Positions 34,506-43,173 of a DNA stretch of 64,000 nucleotides are shown here, piece after piece. The stretch comes from Evansella sp. LMS18 (lineage in GTDB: Bacteria > Bacillota > Bacilli > Bacillales > Salisediminibacteriaceae). Each line of letters starts with the position of its first letter. Within the stretch, counting starts at the first letter, position 1. The notes below the pieces were generated by a model. The model saw only the letters and a list, made by a program, of their open reading frames with translations, made no database searches and was not told the origin of the DNA. Both the position numbers and the translations under genes were made by a program. The stretch covers positions 806,001 through 870,000 of the forward strand of contig NZ_CP093301.1 of the NCBI RefSeq assembly GCF_024362785.1, in the 5' to 3' direction.

Positions 34506-35855
34506 TTGAGCGATTTACAGCCACGTGAGCAGTGGAACACGCGACTGGGATTTATCCTGGCTGCGATGGGTTCCGCAGTAGGTTTAGGTAACATCTGGCG
34601 ATTTTCTTATGTTACCGGTGAAAATGGAGGGGCAGCGTTTCTATTAGTTTATCTGCTCTGTATTGTTGCAATTGGTATTCCGATTTTAATGGCGGAATTC
34701 ACAATCGGAAGAAAAGCACAGAGTGACGCAGTAGGTTCCTTCTCGAAGCTTGCACCAGGTAAGCCATGGGTAATTGCAGGTATCTTAGGAGTAGCTTCAG
34801 CATTTATAATTTTATCTTTTTATGGTGTTATCGCGGGATGGACGCTTCATTATTTCACACAATACATCACCGGGGGGCTCGCTTCTGAACCAGCCGGCGG
34901 TTACGGAGATTACTTCGGAGGATTTATAACAAGCACCTTCCACCCGTTATTCTGGCAATTCCTGTTTATGGCCCTTACGATAGGAATCGTATACGGCGGG
35001 GTTAAAAAAGGTATTGAAAAGTCAAACAAGATCCTTATGCCACTCCTGGCTGTTCTCGTAATTGTTCTTGCTGGATACAGCATGACGTTAGGCGGAGCAT
35101 CTGAAGCTTTAAGCTTCCTTTTCACTCCTGACTGGAGCGCATTAGCGAATCCAAGCGTTTACCTGGCAGCTCTCGGGCAGGCATTCTTCTCCTTAAGTTT
35201 AGGTATGGGTGCCCTGATCACATACGGAAGTTACCTCTCTAAAGAGCACAGACTTCCTGGCGCTGCAGTAAGTGTCGCTGGTCTAGATACACTATTCGCG
35301 ATCCTTGCAGGTTTAATGATCTTCCCAGCGGTATTCGCCTTCGGTATTGACCCTAGCGCTGGCCCTGGACTTGTGTTTATTACACTACCTGGAATCTTTG
35401 ATAACATTGCCGGCGGACAGCTTTTCGGACTATTGTTCTTCTTCCTGTTAGCTGCTGCGGCTCTTTCTTCCGCTGTATCACTCCTTGAGGTAGCAGTAGC
35501 TTACTTCATGAGAAAGTTCGAGTGGACGCGCCAGAAGACAGCTCTTCTTATCGGGGGTATCATTTTCCTTTTAGGAATTCCATCATCCCTTGGTATGGGC
35601 GTACTTTCAGGCGTTACGATCATCGGCGGCAGAGACATTCTTGATAGTGCCGACTTCCTGGCATCTAACATCTTCCTTCCGCTCGGCGGACTTGTTATCG
35701 CCTTGTTCCTAGGATGGGGATGGAAGAAAGCAGACGCTCTTCAGGACTCCGACTTCGGTGACACAACTGTCGGAAACGCGTGGGTATTTGTTTTAAGATA
35801 CTTTGCTCCTGTAGCGATCTTTATCATCTTCTTAAGCTCCATCGGATTGTTCTAA
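34506..35855 (+). CDS. Sodium-dependent transporter, neurotransmitter:sodium symporter (SNF) family
   Basis: 449 residues, about 12 membrane segments. The first helix has the sodium-site signature AAMGSAVGLGNIWRFSYV, followed by NGGAAFLLVYLLC and SFYGVIAGWTLHYF; AAALSSAVSLLEVAVAYF lies in the later core. The family, like LeuT, takes up amino acids with Na+. TTG start with GGGGG eight bases upstream. An extended minus-10 (TGGTATAGT near 34446) may be its promoter. Substrate not predictable. Monocistronic with a strong terminator. Confidence 0.93.
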   Translation: MSDLQPREQWNTRLGFILAAMGSAVGLGNIWRFSYVTGENGGAAFLLVYLLCIVAIGIPILMAEFTIGRKAQSDAVGSFSKLAPGKPWVIAGILGVASAFIILSFYGVIAGWTLHYFTQYITGGLASEPAGGYGDYFGGFITSTFHPLFWQFLFMALTIGIVYGGVKKGIEKSNKILMPLLAVLVIVLAGYSMTLGGASEALSFLFTPDWSALANPSVYLAALGQAFFSLSLGMGALITYGSYLSKEHRLPGAAVSVAGLDTLFAILAGLMIFPAVFAFGIDPSAGPGLVFITLPGIFDNIAGGQLFGLLFFFLLAAAALSSAVSLLEVAVAYFMRKFEWTRQKTALLIGGIIFLLGIPSSLGMGVLSGVTIIGGRDILDSADFLASNIFLPLGGLVIALFLGWGWKKADALQDSDFGDTTVGNAWVFVLRYFAPVAIFIIFLSSIGLF

Positions 35856-35864
35856 AAAATTACG

Positions 35865-35897
35865 AAAACGGCTTTCTCCGGAAAGCCGTTTTTTTTA
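35865..35897 (+). terminator. Terminator of the SNF transporter gene
   Basis: AACGGCTTTC and GAAAGCCGTT stem with a 4-nt loop followed by eight T. Confidence 0.95.
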
Positions 35898-35920
35898 TGT
35901 TTGGATTAACATTTCTTGCG

Positions 35921-36025
35921 TGCCTTGAGTGACGGAGTTGCCTACTCTCAAGTAACGCAAGGCCTCCTTGCACCCCCTGGAATCTCGATCTATGCTCCTT
36001 CTCCAGTAATGTCAAGCTTCACCTT
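35921..36025. repeat. Degenerate copy of the palindromic-core repeat family
   Basis: CTCAAGTAACGCAAGGCCTCCTTGCACCCC contains GCAAGG-CCT-CCTTGC, the core of the 9794-10290 array with both arms changed A to G and T to C. A partial second unit (CCAGTAATGTCAAGC) follows 54 bp later. Shown here with its surroundings as the only content of this intergenic stretch apart from the pssA promoter region. Confidence 0.6.
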
Positions 36026-36152
36026 CCTTCTTTTACATAGTATTTTCGATTTTCAGCAATAGTTTAAACAGATATTTTTTCCTGGAGAATGTTGATTCTG
36101 TTTTCCTTTGGGCAAAAAAATAGTGTATACTTTAGGAATGGGAAGTGATAAT

Positions 36153-36848
36153 TTGATTAAGCGAAACATACCTAATATATGTACTTTAAGTAACCTGCTG
36201 TTTGGTTTTTTATCCATAGGTTTTTCTATCATGGGAGAATATCAAAACGCTGCAGTGACAATATTAATTGGCATGATGCTGGACAGCATGGATGGAAGGC
36301 TTGCGAGGAAACTGAATGCGGAAACTGAGTTCGGAAAAGAGCTTGATTCTCTCGCTGATATAGTAACTTTCGGGGTAGCCCCTGCAATACTTATTTTCAC
36401 CACAACTTTTGCGGACCTCGGAATCCTCGGCCTGCTCATAGCAAGCATGTTTCCTGTGTGCGGAGCAATCCGCCTCGCCCGGTTCAATGTTGATACATCC
36501 GGCAGTTCATCGTATTTCACAGGTGTTCCCATAACAGCCGCAGGCGGGATCATCGCTCTGCTCACCTTATTTGACCCATGGGTCCCTGATGTGCCTATTT
36601 CCATTGTGTACACTCTTTTATCTGTACTGATGATCAGCAGACTCAAAATACCGAGCCTTAAAGAAGTTCCAATACCGAAGTACGGCACAATTATTACTGT
36701 GTTTTTCATATCTTTGATAATCGTCATTGAAACAAACACAATGTATGAATACAGCACTCTTTTTATAGTGTCGATACCTCTTTATATTGTTTTTATGTCA
36801 GTCCACTTTATCCTTAAGAAAAATAAGCTGAAAAAAAATTCCTCCTGA
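36153..36848 (+). CDS. pssA: CDP-diacylglycerol--serine O-phosphatidyltransferase
   Basis: About 231 residues. The CDP-alcohol phosphotransferase signature is complete: DSMDGRLARKL ... GKELDSLADIVTFG. N-terminus RNIPNICTLSNLLFGFLSI and several further membrane segments. It makes phosphatidylserine for phosphatidylethanolamine synthesis. TTG 36153 is chosen because GGGAAGTGA lies five bases upstream and a TATACT element at 36126-36131 would start transcription near 36137; upstream in-frame starts would then be untranscribed. No decarboxylase (psd) is adjacent. Confidence 0.9.
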   Translation: MIKRNIPNICTLSNLLFGFLSIGFSIMGEYQNAAVTILIGMMLDSMDGRLARKLNAETEFGKELDSLADIVTFGVAPAILIFTTTFADLGILGLLIASMFPVCGAIRLARFNVDTSGSSSYFTGVPITAAGGIIALLTLFDPWVPDVPISIVYTLLSVLMISRLKIPSLKEVPIPKYGTIITVFFISLIIVIETNTMYEYSTLFIVSIPLYIVFMSVHFILKKNKLKKNSS

Positions 36849-36873
36849 GCCTTTGCCCGGGAGGAGTTTTATA
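36833..36873. terminator. Terminator overlapping the pssA stop
   Basis: CCTCC and GGGAGG arms around GCCTTTGCCC, followed by TTTTATATT on the plus strand and with an A-run on the other side. Weak stem, placed between convergent genes. Confidence 0.55.
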
Positions 36874-36879
36874 TTACTA

Positions 36880-37377
36880 TTATTTTTTTGTCACTGGTAT
36901 ATAAATATCGAACTCCGGCACTTCGCTTAATATGTTTTCATAATTGTAAAGCTCAAATTTCATTGGCAGAGGATCGTAATCTGGAAGATCCTCTTCTTTA
37001 AAAGGCACATAACCGTTTTCCTGTATCCACTGGCTGAGCCTCGCATACGAAGAACCTATATCCTGCCCTTTCCGGTGAGAGTAAACAGCGTATGTATATT
37101 CCGGCACGATTACAGCTTCCATGCCATCCGGCAATTCAGCCTCCCCTTCCACTTCATACCCTGTATAATGGGTGAACCCGTCCGGCATTGTGTGATAACT
37201 CAATCCCCACATCCTGCTTGTATCTGTCGGGTTTTCCACTTCTTCCTCCCTGTCTATAAACTCCTCTATTGTGTCTCTTATCCTCCCTTTGGCCGCCTGT
37301 CTGAATCCTCCCTCCCATTTCAGTCCGGTAACCTGGAAAGACGGTTTCTTAACAATTTTCACTTCAGCAGTTTCCAT
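36880..37377 (-). CDS. GyrI-like/AraC effector-binding domain protein
   Basis: About 165 residues from an ATG with GAGGGGGAATAG upstream; the longer frame has no ribosome site. A single SHS2-type effector-binding domain: VKIVKKPSFQVTGLKWEG, MWGLSYHTMPDGFTHYTGYE, PEYTYAVYSHRKG and FELYNYENILSEVPEFDIYIPV at the C-terminus. Proteins with this domain alone may bind small molecules or inhibit gyrase (GyrI). No helix-turn-helix is present. Stand-alone gene. Confidence 0.8.
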   Translation of the reverse strand: METAEVKIVKKPSFQVTGLKWEGGFRQAAKGRIRDTIEEFIDREEEVENPTDTSRMWGLSYHTMPDGFTHYTGYEVEGEAELPDGMEAVIVPEYTYAVYSHRKGQDIGSSYARLSQWIQENGYVPFKEEDLPDYDPLPMKFELYNYENILSEVPEFDIYIPVTKK

Positions 37378-37463
37378 ATCGCTATTCCCCCTCTGAATGC
37401 TGTCCTTTCCATTTAAATCTAGCTGAAATGGCACCAGGATTCAAGTATAGAAAAAAACAAAAA

Positions 37464-37500
37464 AAGGCCTGTTTCTAAATAGGATCAGAAACAGGTCTTG
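37464..37500 (-). terminator. Terminator of the alpha/beta hydrolase gene
   Basis: AAGACCTGTTTCT and AGAAACAGGCCTT stem followed on the minus strand by seven T. Confidence 0.85.
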
Positions 37501-37549
37501 GCAGCCGGAGCAGCAGTTTTCTGGAGCCGCCGACTAAGTTTTTTATCAA

Positions 37550-38350
37550 TCAGCCTGCTGTTGGCTCAGCTTTATTAAATTGCTTAATGAAATCAATCGT
37601 CACCTGGTTGAATGCCTTCGGCTGGTCAATATTGCATACATGCCCCGAATTCTTTATACACTCAAATTTCAGCTGATCGTTGTGTTTTACGAGTTCCTGG
37701 ACGGAAGGAAGGAACAAATAATCTTCTTCGCCCATTACAAACAATGTAGGAATATTGAAGAAGTTTTTTTGCAGTCTTCCAAGGTAAGGGTTAATCGCTT
37801 TAGTTAAAGTAAACCAGCGGATAAATTCCTTCTGGCACATTTTTTTCGCCTGGCGCACAAAGGCGTGCCTTGACTCAAGATGGTTGCTCTTCGGCATGAG
37901 AATCCATGCGAGAAACTTGTACAGCCACATGTAGGGAATAAAATACTTGCCAAGGTTCCCCAGTGTAAAAAGGAATTTCGTCCTGATATTGAGCCTGATA
38001 ACAGCGCCTCCTAAAATCATGGAGCTAATACGGCTTGTGTGCTTTTGAGCGAGTGTCTGTATAACTATTGTACCCAGGGAAATGCCAACAAAATGGGATG
38101 TCTGTATCTTTAAATGATCCAGGACTTTTATAACTTCATCCGCGACTTCTACAAAGCTGTCACCTTTCTTCCATTTTGTTCTGGGCGATTTTCCATGTCC
38201 CCGGAGATCTATGAGCAGAACATTAAAGTTTTTCTTATATTCTTTTATCTGTTTAAACCAGGTGCTTGAGTTACCGCCGGCACCATGAATGAAAGTTACC
38301 CATGGACTGGCAGGATCTAAGGTGTATTCTCGATAATGAAGCAACAACAT
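37550..38350 (-). CDS. Alpha/beta-fold hydrolase
   Basis: 266 residues. Oxyanion-hole region FIHGAGGNSSTWF, nucleophile elbow GISLG (Ser), acid in GEEDYLF and catalytic His in NSGHVCNIDQP. A cap of helices with many basic and aromatic residues lies between. Hydrolyses an ester, amide or similar bond; substrate unknown. TGAGGTT precedes the ATG. Monocistronic. Confidence 0.88.
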   Translation of the reverse strand: MLLLHYREYTLDPASPWVTFIHGAGGNSSTWFKQIKEYKKNFNVLLIDLRGHGKSPRTKWKKGDSFVEVADEVIKVLDHLKIQTSHFVGISLGTIVIQTLAQKHTSRISSMILGGAVIRLNIRTKFLFTLGNLGKYFIPYMWLYKFLAWILMPKSNHLESRHAFVRQAKKMCQKEFIRWFTLTKAINPYLGRLQKNFFNIPTLFVMGEEDYLFLPSVQELVKHNDQLKFECIKNSGHVCNIDQPKAFNQVTIDFIKQFNKAEPTAG

Positions 38351-38588
38351 AACCTCACTTTATGGTATTTTTTTCTGTCCTTCGGTTTACCGGAGCTGTT
38401 ATTCCCGGTGATGCTGCCGGCAGAAACTAATGGGTCTGTTACTGGGGCCTTTAGTTTATATGATCATTATATGATCTATATTTTACTAACTAGTTTAAAA
38501 GTCTCGCAGAGGAAACTTTTCTTCAATAGTTTACAAAATTTCTCCTCGGAGGTCAAAAAACACCCTGCCAATTCTCCTCCGCTAAAGA
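38351..38588. other. Intergenic region with no feature recognised
   Basis: Apart from the hydrolase ribosome site at its left end and an inverted pair CGGAGG ... CCTCCG near 38545-38581, nothing was identified. It should contain the promoter of the hydrolase. Confidence 0.4.
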
Positions 38589-38624
38589 CAAAAAACGTTC
38601 AGGGGCCAGACCCCTGAACGTTTT
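38589..38624 (-). terminator. Terminator of the pirin gene
   Basis: AAACGTTCAGGGG and CCCCTGAACGTTT form a perfect 13-bp stem followed on the minus strand by T residues. Confidence 0.9.
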
Positions 38625-38668
38625 GTGAACATTTTGTGAACATGCTTATATTTTGCCGCATCATCCGT

Positions 38669-39529
38669 TTATTGAGAGGATGGCCCAAATTTCCCAGCAT
38701 TAAAATCTCTCACCGCCTGCTGGATTTCTTCCATTGTGTTCATTACAAATGGGCCGTGTGCGACGATTTCCTCACGGATAGGCAGGCCGGAGTACACTAA
38801 AATCTTTGAACGGCTCTCCGCCTTAATCAGCAGTTCGCTTTCCGTTTCCTCAGAACCTTCCCTATTATACGTGAGGTGGGCAGCTCCTGTTTTCTTAAGA
38901 TTTTCCTGTTCCTGCCCTATATTTACATCCCCTGACAGCACATATAAAAAAGCATTATGGTTTTCAGGGAGCTTCAGTGTAAATTCTGCCCCTTCCGTTA
39001 AGCTTATTTCTGACAAAGTAATAGATACGAGTGGATTCATTGGGCCGGTCACCCCGTGCAGCTTCCCTGCGTATACTTTCAGTCCTCCGCCCTCAAACGG
39101 AACGACAGGGCAATCCTCAGAATACACATCCCGATAACTAGCTTCCGTTCCTTTCAGTTTAGCCGGCAGATTGAGCCAGAGCTGCAGGGTATGGGCAATA
39201 TCATCATCTACAGCTTCTTCCGCATGCCTCGCTCCGCTTCCCGCATTCATATACTGGACATCCCCTGTTTCAAGAATCCCATGCCCGCCTTTGTTATCCG
39301 TATGTTCCAGACGACCATCAATCACATACGTAATCGTCTGAAAACCACGGTGAGGATGATCTGAAAAGGCTCCTCGCTTAAACCAATCCTCTGCCATAAG
39401 GATGAAAGGGTCAAATTCCCTCCAGCTGTCCGGAGGCAGCACCCATCCCTTCTGGACAGCCGGAAAGGACATTTCCTGATAACCAACGTACCACTTCTTT
39501 TTTACGCTTCTCTGAAAATTATTTCCCAT
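38669..39529 (-). CDS. Pirin-family bicupin protein
   Basis: About 286 residues from an ATG with GGAGGG upstream. N-terminal cupin with metal ligands HPHRGFQTITYVIDGRLEHTD and the Glu of SGARHAEEAVD region, then a second cupin domain (NHNAFLYVLSGDV) and the family C-terminus (PFVMNTMEEIQQAVRDFNAGKFG). Bacterial pirins can have quercetinase-like dioxygenase or regulatory activity. First of a run of three redox genes on this strand (flavin reductase and nitroreductase upstream), but gaps suggest separate expression. Confidence 0.92.
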   Translation of the reverse strand: MGNNFQRSVKKKWYVGYQEMSFPAVQKGWVLPPDSWREFDPFILMAEDWFKRGAFSDHPHRGFQTITYVIDGRLEHTDNKGGHGILETGDVQYMNAGSGARHAEEAVDDDIAHTLQLWLNLPAKLKGTEASYRDVYSEDCPVVPFEGGGLKVYAGKLHGVTGPMNPLVSITLSEISLTEGAEFTLKLPENHNAFLYVLSGDVNIGQEQENLKKTGAAHLTYNREGSEETESELLIKAESRSKILVYSGLPIREEIVAHGPFVMNTMEEIQQAVRDFNAGKFGPSSQ

Positions 39530-39595
39530 AAGCTTTTCCCTCCATTGCAGCAGCAGCTTCTCTTCTCCGTACACCTTTTTTATCAGCCAGGAATT

Positions 39596-40123
39596 TTAAA
39601 GCTTTGCCATGTTGCCAATTTCTTCAGCAAGCTTTTCCATTCTCTTGACCATTTCTCCGTCCGTCACTTTGTTCTCTTCATTAAATTCACTCGTATGAAG
39701 GAATACATTGTTCGGTGGAATGTAAGCCCTGAAATAACTTAATATTGGACGCAGGTGGTACTCCATTACAAGATGATGCTTTTGTGAACCACCATTTACA
39801 ACCAGCCCCGTAACCTTCCCTCTGAATGTATCAGGATGGAGCATATCAAATAAGTTTTTTAAAGGCCCGGGAATTGAAGCCTGATAGACAGGGCTGCCGA
39901 TAATAAAAGCATCCGCTTCCTTTATCTTCGTGATCAGCATCCTGGTGTCCTCGTTATATTCCTCCAGCGGCCGTCCATCCATAAATTCCAATTTATAATC
40001 CTTCAGGTCAAGAAGCTCAGTTTCCGTTGACGGATGCTTTTCTTTTACCATTTCCATCAGCTGATTAACAGACGCACTTGTTTTGCCTCCAAGAATTGTC
40101 CCAGAAATTCCTAACAGCTTCAT
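39596..40123 (-). CDS. NADPH-dependent FMN reductase/azoreductase-like flavoprotein
   Basis: 175 residues, flavodoxin-like. N-terminal FMN phosphate loop LLGISGTILGGKTSASV, second motif IIGSPVYQASIPGPLKNLFDML and LVVNGGSQKHHL, typical of the SsuE/azoreductase group. It reduces flavin or quinone/azo compounds with NAD(P)H in the cytosol. GGAGTGG precedes the ATG. It follows the nitroreductase gene by 19 bp, so the two are likely co-transcribed. Confidence 0.88.
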   Translation of the reverse strand: MKLLGISGTILGGKTSASVNQLMEMVKEKHPSTETELLDLKDYKLEFMDGRPLEEYNEDTRMLITKIKEADAFIIGSPVYQASIPGPLKNLFDMLHPDTFRGKVTGLVVNGGSQKHHLVMEYHLRPILSYFRAYIPPNNVFLHTSEFNEENKVTDGEMVKRMEKLAEEIGNMAKL

Positions 40124-40142
40124 ACACTTTCCACTCCTATCA

Positions 40143-40748
40143 TCAATTATTGCTTTTTATTTTTTCAAAATCAGATTCATCTGAAAGCCATTCCGTTTTC
40201 GAAGTGAAAGGCTCTCTTTTTCCTTCTCTTGGTTCGTTTTCAGGATACCCGAGATAAATAAAACCAAGAACTTCCCCTTTTTCCGATAAACCGAAGAAAT
40301 CCCTCATTCTCGCATCGTAACAGACTTTTCCGGTACGCCAGATAGCCCCTAATCCGAGGGCGTGAGCCGCAAGCAGCATATTCTGCACAGCAGCACTCAC
40401 TGAAGCATATTCCTCCGTTAAAATGGCTTTCGGATTGTCGGAAGGCTCCACAGCAGCCACGATAATTACTGGTGCCCTGAAAGGCTTTCTCTTTACTTTC
40501 TCCAGTTTAATCTGATTAGATTCAGATTCCGGCTCATCCATTCCTTCCTTTGCGATTTCTGCAAGAAGGTCTCCTAATGGTTTCCTGCCATCTTCTGTAA
40601 TCACAAAAAATCTCCATGGTTCTGTATAGAAATGGGTGGGAGCCCATATGCCAGCCTCCAGGATTTTTTCCACCATCTCTTTCGGGACTTCCTTATCTGA
40701 CACCACCCCCACACTTCGGCGCGTCTTTATTGCTTCAAATACATCCAT
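40143..40748 (-). CDS. Nitroreductase-family protein
   Basis: About 201 residues starting MDVFEAIKTRRSV; the frame is open further upstream, but the family begins here and GGGGGAAGAGG is upstream. FMN-binding elements: KTRRSVG, WAPTHFYTEPWRFFVI and the C-terminal GLGAIWRTGKVCYDARMRDFFGL ... GFIYLGYPENEPREGKRE. It reduces nitro or quinone compounds with NAD(P)H. Operon partner of the flavin reductase. Confidence 0.9.
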   Translation of the reverse strand: MDVFEAIKTRRSVGVVSDKEVPKEMVEKILEAGIWAPTHFYTEPWRFFVITEDGRKPLGDLLAEIAKEGMDEPESESNQIKLEKVKRKPFRAPVIIVAAVEPSDNPKAILTEEYASVSAAVQNMLLAAHALGLGAIWRTGKVCYDARMRDFFGLSEKGEVLGFIYLGYPENEPREGKREPFTSKTEWLSDESDFEKIKSNN

Positions 40749-40911
40749 ATCCTCTTCCCCCTTTTGAATTCCGTTTAACCCACTGGCTCTCTTTGAGAAC
40801 TCATGATTATTCAAAAACAGTATGTTGACTAACTTCATTTTAATGGCGAATTCATTCGCCTTCAAACTTTTGGATTGGAGTTGCGCCATACGCTCGGGTG
40901 AAAATAGCGGG

Positions 40912-41223
40912 CAAGCGGGGGACGCCAGGCGTCTTGCATACCCGCTTTGGTAGTATTTTTAGGCAAGCGGGAACGTGAGAGCGTCTTGCATACCCGCTTC
41001 AGCAAATTTTCCGCACAAGCGGGAACGCGAGGGCTTCTCGCATACCCGCTTCAGCAAATTTTCAGTCCAAGCGGGAACGTGAGAGCGTCTTGCATACCCG
41101 CTTAAGCAAATTTCCAGTCCTAGCGGGAACGCGAGGGCGTCTCGCATACCCGCTCCAGTAAAATTTCCGCACAAGCGGGAACGCTAGAACTTCTCGCATG
41201 CCCACTCCTCGACTAAAATCTAC
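40912..41223. repeat. Minisatellite array, 52-bp period, six copies
   Basis: CAAGCGGG or its variant begins units at 40912, 40964, 41016, 41068, 41120 and 41172, an exact 52-bp period. Each unit has outer arms AAGCGGG and CCCGCTT and an inner hairpin such as GCGAGGGCTTCTCGC or GTGAGAGCGTCTTGC, then CATA. The inner core resembles GCAAGAGCTTCTTGCAT of the array at 9794-10290. Short open frames crossing it are repeat artefacts. The stretch 40749-40911 upstream shows nothing else. Confidence 0.95.
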
Positions 41224-41231
41224 TCCCAACG

Positions 41232-41269
41232 AAAAAACACAGGAATCTCCATCACAGATCCCTGTGTCA
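41232..41269 (-). terminator. Terminator of the TRAP transporter operon
   Basis: ACACAGGGATCT and AGATTCCTGTGT stem followed on the minus strand by TTTTTTC, 25 bp after the dctM stop. Confidence 0.85.
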
Positions 41270-41293
41270 TTCAAACCCTATCCAACTGAATAA

Positions 41294-42565
41294 TTATCTT
41301 AAAAGACCTGTGCTTAAAACAGGAACGAAGGAAATAATCAAAACGTTTATAATTAAAACAATAAGAAACGGAATGATCGCCTTAACGAGTTTTTCATACG
41401 TGGTGTTCCCCACTCTCGCCCCTATAAACAAGGAGACTCCAACAGGCGGAGTGATCAATCCGATAGACAGGTTCACAATCATAATTATCCCGAAATGGAT
41501 TGGGTCCATACCTAGAGAAAGAGCCACCGGCAGCAATATCGGTGTCAGTATAATAATGGATGCAATTGTCTCCATAAATGTACCAACAGCAAGGAGAACA
41601 AGATTTATAATCAGCAGCACGATAATCGGCGATACATCCAGTTCTGTAATAAACTGCGCTACATTATGTGGAACCTGCTCCCGGGTGAGCACCATTCCGA
41701 AAAAGCCTGCCGTAGAAATGATAAATAATACAACAGAAGTTGTAATAACAGAGGAAACTAAGATCTCCCGCATTTCTTTAAATTTAATCTTTTTATAGAC
41801 AAACACACCTACAATAAATCCATATACCACTGCGACCACAGAAGCCTCGGTAGGAGTAAAAATACCTCCGTAAATTCCGCCGAGAATAATAATTGGCATA
41901 ATGAGGGCAAGTGAAGCGCGTTTAAAAGAGGACCAGATTTTTTTGAAATTCGTTCTTTCCAGGTCGCTTCCGTATCCTTTTACAGCAGAGATGATAAAAG
42001 CAACAACCATCAGGGAAAGGCCGATCATAATACCAGGGAGGATCCCTGCTATAAATAATCCACTGACTGAAACACCTGCGGAAACTCCATATAAAACTAA
42101 CGGCACACTGGGTGGGATTACGATTCCCGTTGTTCCCGCTGCAGAGTGAAGGGCGGTAGCAAAATTCCTGTCATACCCTGCTTTTACCATAGCAGGTATC
42201 AACAGACTTCCTATTGCTGCTGTTGTGGCGGCTGCAGATCCAGATAAGGCTGCAAAAAACATACAGGATATAATTGCTACATGCGCCAGCCCGCCTTTCA
42301 TCTGGCCTACAAGACTTTTCGCAAAATCCACCAGTCGTTCAGAAATTCCCCCGTGCTCCATGAGCTTGCCTGCCAGAATAAAAAAAGGCGCAGCCATCAA
42401 AGGAAAGGAATCGAGAGAAGCAAACAGGCGCTGCGGCAGGGAGATTAACGGTATATCCGCTGTAAAGGCAAGAAACAACACGGACGCGAGCCCCAGAGCG
42501 ATAGCTATAGGTACGCTGAGTATAAATAAAATGATTAAGATTCCGAATAAAAGTAAAGAGCTCAT
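41294..42565 (-). CDS. dctM: TRAP transporter large permease (DctM type)
   Basis: 423 residues, 11-12 membrane segments. DctM signatures: SIPIAIALGLASVLFL-like start, FPLMAAPFFILAGKLMEHGGIS, ISCMFFAALSGSAAATTAAIGSLLIP, TGIVIPPSVPLVLYG and GLITPPVGVSLFIGA. With the small permease and binding protein it uses a sodium gradient to import an organic acid. AAAGGAT precedes the ATG. Confidence 0.95.
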   Translation of the reverse strand: MSSLLLFGILIILFILSVPIAIALGLASVLFLAFTADIPLISLPQRLFASLDSFPLMAAPFFILAGKLMEHGGISERLVDFAKSLVGQMKGGLAHVAIISCMFFAALSGSAAATTAAIGSLLIPAMVKAGYDRNFATALHSAAGTTGIVIPPSVPLVLYGVSAGVSVSGLFIAGILPGIMIGLSLMVVAFIISAVKGYGSDLERTNFKKIWSSFKRASLALIMPIIILGGIYGGIFTPTEASVVAVVYGFIVGVFVYKKIKFKEMREILVSSVITTSVVLFIISTAGFFGMVLTREQVPHNVAQFITELDVSPIIVLLIINLVLLAVGTFMETIASIIILTPILLPVALSLGMDPIHFGIIMIVNLSIGLITPPVGVSLFIGARVGNTTYEKLVKAIIPFLIVLIINVLIISFVPVLSTGLLR

Positions 42566-42580
42566 AAGAATTATCCTTTC

Positions 42581-43072
42581 CTAAGTATCTCCATTGTTTA
42601 GCTCCCCGCCTTGCGAAAGAGTCTTTATTGTGACGTCCAGTAAATTAATAAACATTAAGACTCCGCTGATGGGGATAACGAGATAAGCGTAGCCCATAGG
42701 CAGATTCAGCGCTGTTGAAGTCTGGGTCATCGCCCTGTCAACCAGCAGAGACCCCTGAACAATCATATACATGAAAAATACAGTACTGCTCAGAAATGCG
42801 AGGATATTAAAGATTTTTCGGAACACCACTGGAAGTTTCATTTTGAAAAATTCGATGCCAATATGGGCTCCATGCTGAAAAGCAAAGCTCGCTCCTAAAA
42901 AAGTCACCCATATCATTAAGAATCTTGCTACTTCCTCTGTCCATGCGAAGGAACTTCCAACAACCTCCCTGGACATAATCTGTAAAAATATAAGTATTAC
43001 CATTATCGCCAGCATGACTGCTGTGATATTTTCAACGCTCCGGTTTAATAAATGAAGTCCTTTATTCCACAT
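42581..43072 (-). CDS. dctQ: TRAP transporter small permease (DctQ type)
   Basis: 163 residues, four membrane segments. Family motif SFAWTEEVARFLMIWVTFLGASF with the preceding REVVGS and the following HIGIEFF. GGAGGGCC precedes the ATG. It lies between dctP and dctM, separated from dctP by an intra-operon hairpin. Confidence 0.93.
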   Translation of the reverse strand: MWNKGLHLLNRSVENITAVMLAIMVILIFLQIMSREVVGSSFAWTEEVARFLMIWVTFLGASFAFQHGAHIGIEFFKMKLPVVFRKIFNILAFLSSTVFFMYMIVQGSLLVDRAMTQTSTALNLPMGYAYLVIPISGVLMFINLLDVTIKTLSQGGELNNGDT

Positions 43073-43089
43073 GTGGCCCTCCTGTTTGA

Positions 43090-43163
43090 AAAAATAAAGG
43101 CTGACTCATCAGTGATTACTCACCCTGTCAGTGGAAAATGAGGGGCACACCTTGAGTCAGCCT
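43090..43163 (-). terminator. Intra-operon hairpin between dctP and dctQ
   Basis: AGGCTGACTCA and TGAGTCAGCCT are a perfect 11-bp inverted repeat with a 44-nt loop, followed on the minus strand by TTTATTTTTT. Likely a partial terminator that gives more binding protein than permease. Confidence 0.7.
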
Positions 43164-43173
43164 GTAAACTTAT

